From: a bacterium
GTDB lineage: Bacteria; Zhuqueibacterota; Zhuqueibacteria; Thermofontimicrobiales; Thermofontimicrobiaceae
Direction of reading: 5' to 3'
DNA length: 5,049 bases
Assembly (NCBI GenBank): GCA_025453735.1
Contig: JALOPY010000259.1
Span: 1-5,049 of the forward strand
Part shown: one piece after another, positions 1 through 5,049 of the stretch
Position numbering within the stretch: position 1 is the first letter of the stretch
Layout: each line of letters starts with the position of its first letter
The notes under the pieces: model-generated
What the model was told of the DNA's origin: nothing
Seen by the model: only the letters and a program-made list of their open reading frames with translations
The model's database searches: none
Position numbers and translations under genes: made by a program

Positions 1-254
1 GTTTCGATTGAAAAGCCAGCGACATTTTTTCCCAGAGCAGCATTTATAAATTTGACCTTTGTGGAATCGTATTCAAGGACGATCTGACTGGCAATAATAG
101 ATGAATCTGTGCTCAGGTGTAATGGGGTCACAATTGAATCACCCGGTGATACTGTTATATTCCTGGGGAGTGTTAGTGTCGCTTCGGTTTGGCCGTAAAG
201 CGGTATAACAAATCCAATGATCAGAATAAAACAAAACAGTTTTAGGACCTTCAT
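1..254 (-). CDS. Secreted cohesin-like domain protein, N-terminal part (truncated by window edge)
   Basis: The frame opens at the ATG at 252-254 and stays open for 84 codons to the window edge, so only the N-terminus is visible. Residues 1-21 form a Sec signal peptide: Lys at 2 and 5, then a hydrophobic core (LFCFILIIGFVIPL) and a likely cleavage near LYG-Q (residues 21-22). Cys8 lies in the core and is not a lipobox. Residues about 26-84 read like the start of a cohesin-type beta-sandwich: a VSPGDSI turn (35-41), a TPLHLST strand (43-49), then QIVLEYDSTKVKF (57-69) and a small-residue ALG (73-75). That pattern is typical of cohesin domains (PF00963-like) found in exported or cell-surface proteins. 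A GGAG ribosome binding site lies 8 bases upstream, and a sigma-54-type promoter about 60 bases upstream. The protein is expected in the periplasm, at the surface or outside the cell. Its full domain content, including any sorting domain, is beyond the window. I am confident it is real and exported, and moderately confident of the cohesin call. Confidence 0.8.
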   Translation of the reverse strand, partial: MKVLKLFCFILIIGFVIPLYGQTEATLTLPRNITVSPGDSIVTPLHLSTDSSIIASQIVLEYDSTKVKFINAALGKNVAGFSIE

Positions 255-262
255 AGCTTATA

Positions 263-266
263 CTCC
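263..266 (-). promoter_or_regulatory. Ribosome binding site of the cohesin-like gene
   Basis: On the minus strand the sequence reads CTGGAGTATAAGCT then ATG. The GGAG core is 8 bases from the ATG at 252-254. This supports that ATG as the start, and the signal peptide begins directly there. Confidence 0.7.
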
Positions 267-313
267 AGATTTTGATGACGAAAATATAATGTGATTAATC
301 TATATTAACTATT

Positions 314-329
314 TGCAAAATACATGCCA
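314..329 (-). promoter_or_regulatory. Sigma-54 (RpoN) -24/-12 promoter motif upstream of the cohesin-like gene
   Basis: The minus strand reads TGGCATG-TATT-TTGCA, matching every fixed position of the sigma-54 consensus TGGCAYR-N4-TTGCW, with the GG and GC elements correctly spaced. The predicted transcription start is near position 303, giving a leader of about 50 bases before the ATG at 254 with its own GGAG site. Sigma-54 promoters need an ATP-dependent enhancer-binding activator, so this gene would be tightly regulated. A sigma-70-like pair (TTGGCA at 325-330, TAATAT at 302-307, spacer 17) overlaps the same bases and is a real alternative reading. Confidence 0.6.
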
Positions 330-342
330 ATCATTTAATCAA

Positions 343-356
343 ATTCTCTGGAGAAT
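343..356. repeat. Short palindrome next to the promoter
   Basis: ATTCTC-TG-GAGAAT is an inverted repeat with perfect 6-bp arms and a 2-base centre. It sits just upstream of the -24 element, centred about 46 bases before the predicted start. It could be an operator for a repressor or activator, but short AT-rich palindromes also arise by chance. Confidence 0.3.
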
Positions 357-440
357 GAGTACGAAAATGAAGGCTCGTGCAATTCCGAAGCGATGAATTG
401 ATTTTTTTTATTTAACTATTGTACGTGCAAAAAGCGTTAT

Positions 441-460
441 ACTTGTGAAGCGGAACAAGT
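441..460. promoter_or_regulatory. Dyad that could be an upstream activator site
   Basis: ACTTGT (441-446) and ACAAGT (455-460) are perfect inverted 6-mers separated by 8 bases, a 20-bp dyad typical in size for a dimeric DNA-binding protein. It is centred about 148 bases upstream of the predicted sigma-54 start, within the usual range for enhancer-binding protein sites. No second copy of the half-sites was seen nearby. The assignment rests on symmetry and position only. Confidence 0.3.
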
Positions 461-511
461 GAGATATGCTCAGTAAGAATTAATTTTCTGGTTTAAAAAG
501 TGAATGAGATA

Positions 512-542
512 CTGATTCCATCGCTTGGAGCGATGGAATCAG
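512..542. repeat. Perfect 14-bp inverted repeat (hairpin) in the intergenic region
   Basis: CTGATTCCATCGCT (512-525) and AGCGATGGAATCAG (529-542) are exact reverse complements around a 3-base TGG loop. Neither flank has an immediate T run: GGGGAAAATTTT follows on the plus strand and TATCTCATTC on the minus strand. It is therefore not a canonical intrinsic terminator. It may be a dispersed REP-like element, a large palindromic protein-binding site, or an RNA structure in read-through transcript from the phosphatase gene. Confidence 0.6.
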
Positions 543-623
543 GGGAAAATTTTAGCGATCGCGTTGATATTAAAAAAATTATCAGGGACAAAACAGGAGT
601 AAAAACTCACATACAGGTGGAAA

Positions 624-656
624 ATAAACCTGGTTTCTGCTAGAAACCAGGTTTAT
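624..656 (-). terminator. Rho-independent terminator of the PDZ-GAF-SpoIIE phosphatase gene
   Basis: ATAAACCTGGTTTC (624-637) and GAAACCAGGTTTAT (643-656) are perfect 14-bp arms around a 5-base loop. On the minus strand the hairpin begins 38 bases past the TAA stop at 695-697, and the 3' arm runs into a short T-rich stretch (TTTATTTTCC). The plus-strand side (ACACCCGAG) lacks a T tract, so the direction is minus. It separates the phosphatase transcript from the cohesin-like gene downstream. Confidence 0.75.
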
Positions 657-694
657 ACACCCGAGACTGAGGTATTACAAACAGGAAGAATTTA

Positions 695-3574
695 TTATTG
701 TATTTCGATTGCTTTCACGACAACCACAGTTTGATCATCATGCTGCAACGTGTTCAAGGAAAAGCGGTTGACTTCAGACATGATTCTGTCCCGAATATTT
801 TTCGCATTCTCTGCATAACAATTTTCTAAAACACCGATCAAATTTTCTTCGCCGAATTCGCCGCCTTGCAGATTTTTTGCTTCAATAATTCCATCCGTAA
901 TGAATACGAAAACGTCTTGCACATCGTACTCGATTATTTTTTCCTCGATCTCTGATGAAAAAATGTCCTGCTTGTCCAGACCCAGTCCCAGTCCCTTTGG
1001 GGTAATAATCTCAACTTTATTTCGTTTTGAATGATAATAAAATAGCGGAAGGTGTCCCGCGCGGGCAAGAACCAATCGTCTCGCCGTGGTGTCGAAGAAA
1101 GCGCCGATGGCAGTCACAAAAGACTTTTTTTCCATATCCTTATAAAGCAGTTGGTTGGCGCGAATAAAAAGCTGCCGAGGCGTCAATCCGAATCCATATA
1201 ACGAGCGAAGGATGCCCTGAATTTTAAATAAATACAAAGCTGCTGAAGTCCCCTTCCCACTCACGTCTCCAACGATGACAGTCATCGTGTTGGGCACGCC
1301 ATTCAAATAATCAAAATAATCTCCGCCAACTTCAGTGGCAGGAATCGAAATCCCAGAAATATCCATGCCCTTCATCTGAGGAGTTGTCTGCGGCAACGAA
1401 GCTAATTGTATCCGTCGAGCGATTTCAAGCTCGTGTTTCAGCCGTTCTTTTTCAGCTAACTGTTCGTATAAAAATGCATTTTCAATTGAGATTGACGCCT
1501 GCTTCGCAATCGTCATAAAAAATGACAGGTCTTCTGCATGAAAAGGCGTTTCTGACAGCCGTTCTCCAATTAATAATGTGCCGTTCAGCTTTGCTTTGAA
1601 CCAGATTGGAATGATATGCCGAAAACTGTTCTGGGAAAGATAGTTTTGAATATCATCTGGCATAGATTCGACGCTCAGCCGAGAATCCATTCGAAAGTCA
1701 TGCAGAAATTTAACAAACTTATGATCGATATCAAAAAAGAAATCCTCCGATTCAACGCCATTAAATCCATGAGCTGCCTGATAGCAACAGGTTTCACCAT
1801 CGCGAAAGAATAAAATTCCACATCGTTTTAAATTCAACAGCTCTGTCAATCTTTGAACAAGCCCTTTGGCAAGATCGACGATGCCCAGTCGGGTTGCCAT
1901 AACTTCGGCTAATTCCCTGGAAAAATATTGGTAGTCTGATTGGGCGCGGTAGTATTTGCGATCAATGATTCTCTGTCCCCAGCAACGAATTTTCCATAAT
2001 ACAAATCCAAGCAAAATAGCTCCCAAAACCACGATTGCCTTTTCGATAAATTCCTGACGCTGGGGAGCCATGGTACCCTCTAATATTTCAAAGGAAGTCC
2101 ATGTCAGACGAAACCTGGGAATTTTGATGTTTAATGAAAGCAATTTGATTAGAGTAGCAATGAATGTCGTACCAATCAGAGTGATCCAGATTGTCGATAC
2201 GATTGAATATTGAATGTTTTTCCGAACGTGCAAATTAATATCGAGAAGCCGATAGCGCCCAATAGTGTACAAATAGGCTAGTGGAATAAGCAGTATGAAT
2301 AGAAGACGATAGTTATTTAATTTTTGCAGTTTATAATATTGGAAAAAAAGAACGAATATGCCGATCGCAGCATAGCCAATATAGATCGTTCGTGCAATTA
2401 CACGGCTTAATCTTTTAAGCTCTTTTGGACGTTGCTTCCGGAAAATCAGATGGATGAGGGCCGTATAAATTAGCGCACCGATGATAAAGAAATCTGCATA
2501 ACGAGTTATTATGGCCCCGAATTTGAAAAATAAAAACAACAAAATAATAAAAGCAAAAGCTCCGAAAATATACGGGACGATTCTCACCCATTTTCTTTTT
2601 AAGAGTTCAGTCCATTCTTTTGGGAAAAATAATGAGCTATCCAGCCACCAGGCCAATCCCATTCCGAAGCAGGCATAAATGCTAACCTGCCGCAGGATCA
2701 AGAATGAATTCTTTGATACAAAAGGTTGGTTGCCAACAGCGGTAATAAAAAAGCCAAAAGAGAGCAAGGCTAATCCGATCAATCGTGCTGCTTTGAGCTG
2801 AGGGCTTTTCTGACCAATGAAAATACCAAATCCCATCATGATTAATCCGCAAATCAGTGGGATCAAAATGGATGTCTCGAATCCGATTCTCGCCAGGGTC
2901 ACATGGAGCGTGATGATGCGATTATTTCGAATAACATCGTAATCAATCGTTTTGCCGGCCCGAGCGCTGCGCATGATCCGATCCGCTTCATAAATATCCT
3001 GAAATGTTTTTCCATTAATTCGGACGATCAGATCGCCGACCTTCATGCCAGCACGATCCGACGCTCCGCCTTTGATGACATCAAAAACATGGGCAGTTGT
3101 CGGCAGAACACGGAAAAATGAATCTGGCAAGGCTGAGCGGTTCACCAAATATTCAATTTTATTTTTGCGCTCGGAAACTGGCGCTACAGCGATGGAAAAA
3201 ACAGGGCGATCAGGAATTGCCTTCCTAAATTGATCGATGCTATTGTATTTCATGACCCAATTGCCATCGATCGATAGCACTATATTTCCAACGGTGATGG
3301 AATCGGGAATTGGGGTGATCGATGCACTTTTTTCCGGCGATTTTTCAACCCGTAAAGCAGGAATAGTCCGGGTAATATAAAATTTCGATTGCGTTGTTTG
3401 AAACCAGTTCTCATCTGTTGGAGTACTGCCAAATTGATAAAAATTGTAGATCGTAATTCCAAAAAGGTAGATAGCGAGCAGCCCGAAAATCAGTCGGAAG
3501 AGAATGGGTTTGTTGTTAAAATCTACCAGAAACTTTTGTTTTGATTCGTTCATCAGAATTGTTCTCTCGATCAT
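695..3574 (-). CDS. Membrane PDZ-GAF-SpoIIE (RsbU-like) serine/threonine phosphatase
   Basis: This is a 959-residue polytopic inner-membrane sensor phosphatase. Numbering is from the first ATG (3572-3574). Met8 (3551-3553) is the better-supported start, because a GAGAGA stretch lies 9 bases before it and no ribosome site precedes Met1. In order: membrane helix 26-46; a divergent PDZ about 64-135 (GNIVLSIDG, 96-104); a canonical PDZ about 148-228 (GGASDRAGMKVGDLIVRING); about nine membrane helices between 234 and 529; the IDRKYYRAQSDYQ motif (537-549) seen after membrane modules of 7TM sensors; a GAF domain about 557-703; an RsbU-type linker helix (ELEIARRIQLASLPQ, 715-729); and a PPM phosphatase 730-955. 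Metal-binding Asp candidates are Asp752 (GGDYFDY), Asp770 (GDVSGKG), Asp894 (TDGIIEA) and Asp946/947 (HDDQTV), so it looks catalytically intact. The family dephosphorylates phosphoserine on STAS anti-sigma antagonists. No partner is present nearby, and the signals sensed are unknown. Confidence 0.92.
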   Translation of the reverse strand: MIERTILMNESKQKFLVDFNNKPILFRLIFGLLAIYLFGITIYNFYQFGSTPTDENWFQTTQSKFYITRTIPALRVEKSPEKSASITPIPDSITVGNIVLSIDGNWVMKYNSIDQFRKAIPDRPVFSIAVAPVSERKNKIEYLVNRSALPDSFFRVLPTTAHVFDVIKGGASDRAGMKVGDLIVRINGKTFQDIYEADRIMRSARAGKTIDYDVIRNNRIITLHVTLARIGFETSILIPLICGLIMMGFGIFIGQKSPQLKAARLIGLALLSFGFFITAVGNQPFVSKNSFLILRQVSIYACFGMGLAWWLDSSLFFPKEWTELLKRKWVRIVPYIFGAFAFIILLFLFFKFGAIITRYADFFIIGALIYTALIHLIFRKQRPKELKRLSRVIARTIYIGYAAIGIFVLFFQYYKLQKLNNYRLLFILLIPLAYLYTIGRYRLLDINLHVRKNIQYSIVSTIWITLIGTTFIATLIKLLSLNIKIPRFRLTWTSFEILEGTMAPQRQEFIEKAIVVLGAILLGFVLWKIRCWGQRIIDRKYYRAQSDYQYFSRELAEVMATRLGIVDLAKGLVQRLTELLNLKRCGILFFRDGETCCYQAAHGFNGVESEDFFFDIDHKFVKFLHDFRMDSRLSVESMPDDIQNYLSQNSFRHIIPIWFKAKLNGTLLIGERLSETPFHAEDLSFFMTIAKQASISIENAFLYEQLAEKERLKHELEIARRIQLASLPQTTPQMKGMDISGISIPATEVGGDYFDYLNGVPNTMTVIVGDVSGKGTSAALYLFKIQGILRSLYGFGLTPRQLFIRANQLLYKDMEKKSFVTAIGAFFDTTARRLVLARAGHLPLFYYHSKRNKVEIITPKGLGLGLDKQDIFSSEIEEKIIEYDVQDVFVFITDGIIEAKNLQGGEFGEENLIGVLENCYAENAKNIRDRIMSEVNRFSLNTLQHDDQTVVVVKAIEIQ

Positions 3575-3636
3575 GCGAAACTGTTTGCTTGAGATACGGA
3601 TATTAATGATATTTGTTATAGAAAAAAAATGAAGAG

Positions 3637-3664
3637 AAAAAAAGAAATTTGACTATTCAAATCT
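3637..3664 (-). terminator. Weak AU-rich terminator candidate after rlmI
   Basis: On the minus strand, AGATTTGA and TCAAATTT pair around an ATAG loop (3645-3664), eight pairs including one G-U. C and seven T's (3637-3644) follow at once, with another T run near 3622-3629. Position and U tract suit an intrinsic terminator 59 bases past the rlmI stop, but the stem has a single G-C pair, so it would be weak and read-through into the phosphatase gene is possible. No convincing promoter for the phosphatase gene was seen in the 148-base gap 3575-3722. Confidence 0.4.
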
Positions 3665-3722
3665 TCCTCGTGCAAGTCTAAAACATTGGGCGAGGCAGAT
3701 TAGCTCCTTTGCAAAATTTGAA

Positions 3723-4910
3723 TCAATGTGCATTGCAAACCAATCCCTTCAAATACCTCCCTTCCGGAAAATTCAGCGCAATGGGATGGTCAGCAGCCTG
3801 GTTGAGAAATCTAATAATTTGAACATTTTTATCAGCATCCAGCGCAGCATCAGCCACGATCTTTTGGAACAAATCGTGTGAGATGTGCCCGGAACAAGAA
3901 AAGGTGAATAAAATTCCGCCTGCTTTGAGAAGCTTGAATGCCAGAAGGTTAATGTCCTTATAACCTCGACTCGCTTTTTGAATCTGGCTGGCGGATTCGG
4001 CAAATTTCGGAGGATCGAGGATAATCACATCGAATTGTTTTCCTTCATCACGGAATTTGCGCAAAATCTGAAAAACATCGCCTGCAATATTTTCAACTTT
4101 GCTGGAATCAAAACAGTTGAGCTCAATATTTTTTTGAGCCAGGCTTAGCAATGAAGCAGATGATTCGATATTCACCATTTTATCAGCGCCACCGTGCAGC
4201 GCCCAGAGCGCAAACCCTCCGGTGTAGGCGAAACAATTCAAGACATTTTTCCCGTCGGAAAATTCTGTCACCGCCATTCGATTTTCCCTCTGATCAAGAT
4301 ACAAGCCTGTCTTATGGCCGTTTTTGATATCCACTAAAATTCGAAGCTCAGCTTCCTCAATTTCTACCAGCTCCGGCGGTTCCTCTCCCCACAGCGTGCC
4401 AGACATCGGCGGCAGACCTTCCTTGCTGCGAACGTCAACGTCAGACCGATTGAAAATTCCCTTGCATGGAACAAGCAATCGAAGCTGTTCAATAATTTCA
4501 GTCTTCCAGAATTCAGCGCCCGCTGAGAGAAATTGGCAGACAAGAAAATCTCCATATCTATCAACAATCAGTCCCGGGATGCCATCAGATTCAGAGTTGA
4601 TAATTCGATAAGCTGTAATTTTTTTAGCAGAGAAGAATCCTTCCCGCATTTTTAAAGCGAGTCGTATTCTCTCATGAAAAAAATCGGTATTGATCTCCTC
4701 GGCTGGATCGAACGTCCAGATGCGTACTTGAATCTGGGAATGTGGCGAATAAGAGCCTTTGCCCAGGAGCTTACCATTCGTGGAGAATACTTCGACAGTT
4801 TCTCCAGACCGGGGATTGCTTTCAATATTTTTAATGGCTCCAGAAAATATCCAGGGATGGCGCCGGAGTACCGATTTTTCTCTGCTGGGCTTAAGAATCA
4901 CTTTTCCCAT
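3723..4910 (-). CDS. rlmI: 23S rRNA (cytosine-C5)-methyltransferase, RlmI family
   Basis: This SAM-dependent enzyme family (COG1092) includes E. coli RlmI, which makes m5C1962 in 23S rRNA; it acts in the cytoplasm during large-subunit maturation. The 395 residues match the family's length (E. coli about 396). An N-terminal PUA domain covers about 2-75 and begins with the conserved pattern LKPSREKSVLRRHPWIFSGAI (6-26). The central domain has SDGIPGLIVDRYG (108-120). The Rossmann methyltransferase core shows TGLYLDQREN (201-210), the SAM-binding loop NCFAYTGGFA (225-234), acidic Glu249, GDVF (277-280), DPPKF (299-303) and FSCSGH (337-342). Cys339 is the likely catalytic nucleophile, and the C-terminus has HPIALNFPEGRYLKGLVC (375-392). 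Start: GGAG lies 10 bases and AAGG 3 bases before the ATG, and the N-terminus aligns with the family. The frame is intact, ending in TGA at 3723-3725. It appears monocistronic. Exact target base is inferred from the family; RlmI-like paralogues of other specificity exist. Confidence 0.93.
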   Translation of the reverse strand: MGKVILKPSREKSVLRRHPWIFSGAIKNIESNPRSGETVEVFSTNGKLLGKGSYSPHSQIQVRIWTFDPAEEINTDFFHERIRLALKMREGFFSAKKITAYRIINSESDGIPGLIVDRYGDFLVCQFLSAGAEFWKTEIIEQLRLLVPCKGIFNRSDVDVRSKEGLPPMSGTLWGEEPPELVEIEEAELRILVDIKNGHKTGLYLDQRENRMAVTEFSDGKNVLNCFAYTGGFALWALHGGADKMVNIESSASLLSLAQKNIELNCFDSSKVENIAGDVFQILRKFRDEGKQFDVIILDPPKFAESASQIQKASRGYKDINLLAFKLLKAGGILFTFSCSGHISHDLFQKIVADAALDADKNVQIIRFLNQAADHPIALNFPEGRYLKGLVCNAH

Positions 4911-5014
4911 AATCCTTCTTCTCCAACTTTAGGACTGTGAATTAATTAAGTTACTCATTTGACAAAGCAATCTTACCTATCTATAACAATGGATTATTTG
5001 TAAATGGGACAGTT

Positions 5015-5042
5015 ATTTAATTCACGTCCCTTAGATGGTCAA
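5015..5042 (-). promoter_or_regulatory. Possible sigma-70-type promoter for rlmI
   Basis: On the minus strand TTGACC (5037-5042) and TTAAAT (5015-5020) are separated by 16 bases, matching five and four of six consensus bases. Transcription would start about 100 bases before the rlmI ATG. The region 4911-5049 is very AT-rich, so matches like this are easily found by chance, and the upstream gene lies outside the window. Confidence 0.3.
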
Positions 5043-5049
5043 TAATTTG

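Larger units (their letters stand above)
255..694. other. 440-base intergenic region with promoter, dyads and hairpins
   Basis: No coding frame with a credible start and ribosome site was seen on either strand. From the phosphatase stop towards the cohesin-like start, it holds a terminator (624-656), a 14-bp inverted repeat (512-542), dyads at 441-460 and 419-430 (TTGTACGTGCAA), a palindrome at 343-356, the sigma-54 motif (314-329) and a 50-base leader with a GGAG site. The density of symmetrical elements suggests a regulatory region rather than a decayed gene. Confidence 0.6.

Noticed and set aside
374..382. CTCGTGCAA, also present at 3668-3676
   Set aside because: Two copies of a 9-mer in two gaps, not in matching positions relative to the genes, are too weak to claim a shared regulatory site.
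555..562. GCGATCGC octamer, identical to the cyanobacterial HIP1 palindrome
   Set aside because: It occurs once, and the sigma-54 motif and gene content do not suggest a cyanobacterium. A single octamer is expected by chance.
2903..3233. Two overlapping plus-strand open frames opposite the PDZ region
   Set aside because: Both are antisense to conserved PDZ sequence, overlap one another, and have no domain signal.
3666..3695. CCTCG and CGAGG inverted repeat in the gap before the phosphatase gene
   Set aside because: It has only 5-bp arms with a 20-base loop and no T tract, so it is not a credible terminator or operator.
4324..4611. Plus-strand open frame of 95 codons inside rlmI
   Set aside because: It lies antisense to a conserved methyltransferase, has Ser/Arg-rich composition typical of a shadow frame, and shows no recognisable domain.
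4674..4940. Plus-strand open frame of 88 codons spanning the rlmI start
   Set aside because: It is almost entirely antisense to the conserved PUA region of rlmI, and no homology pattern is recognisable.
5006..5030. GGGAC and GTCCC inverted repeat upstream of rlmI
   Set aside because: The arms are 5 bp with a 15-base AT-rich loop that does not pair further. It overlaps the promoter candidate but is too weak to call an operator.

Overview
The window looks like chromosomal DNA from an AT-rich Gram-negative bacterium. It holds three genes, all on the minus strand. The clues to lineage are an exported cohesin-like protein, a near-perfect sigma-54 (-24/-12) promoter motif, and a large membrane-bound SpoIIE-type phosphatase with PDZ and GAF domains. 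This combination fits the FCB/Calditrichota/KSB1-like phyla, but that placement is inference; no marker gene here fixes it. There are no tRNA or rRNA genes, CRISPR array, transposase or phage genes.

In transcription order (right to left): 4911-5049 is a leader with a weak sigma-70-like promoter candidate. 3723-4910 is a complete RlmI-type 23S rRNA m5C methyltransferase. 3575-3722 is a 148-base gap with an AU-rich hairpin and U tract that may end the rlmI transcript. 695-3574 is a 959-residue membrane protein: one membrane segment, two extracytoplasmic PDZ domains, about nine further membrane segments, a GAF domain and a C-terminal SpoIIE/RsbU PP2C phosphatase. 255-694 is a 440-base intergenic region. 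It contains a strong terminator hairpin (624-656), a second perfect 14-bp inverted repeat (512-542), several short dyads (343-356, 419-430, 441-460), and a sigma-54 promoter motif (314-329). 1-254 is the 5' end of a secreted protein with a signal peptide and the start of a cohesin-like domain; it runs off the left edge.

The three genes do not look like one operon, since gaps with terminator-like structures separate them. RlmI is ribosome housekeeping. The phosphatase is probably a sensor: PDZ domains and membrane helices sense the envelope, GAF senses a cytoplasmic ligand, and the phosphatase would act on an anti-sigma-antagonist (STAS) protein. No such partner is encoded in the window. The exported cohesin-domain gene appears to have its own regulated promoter, and this upstream region is the most interesting part of the window.
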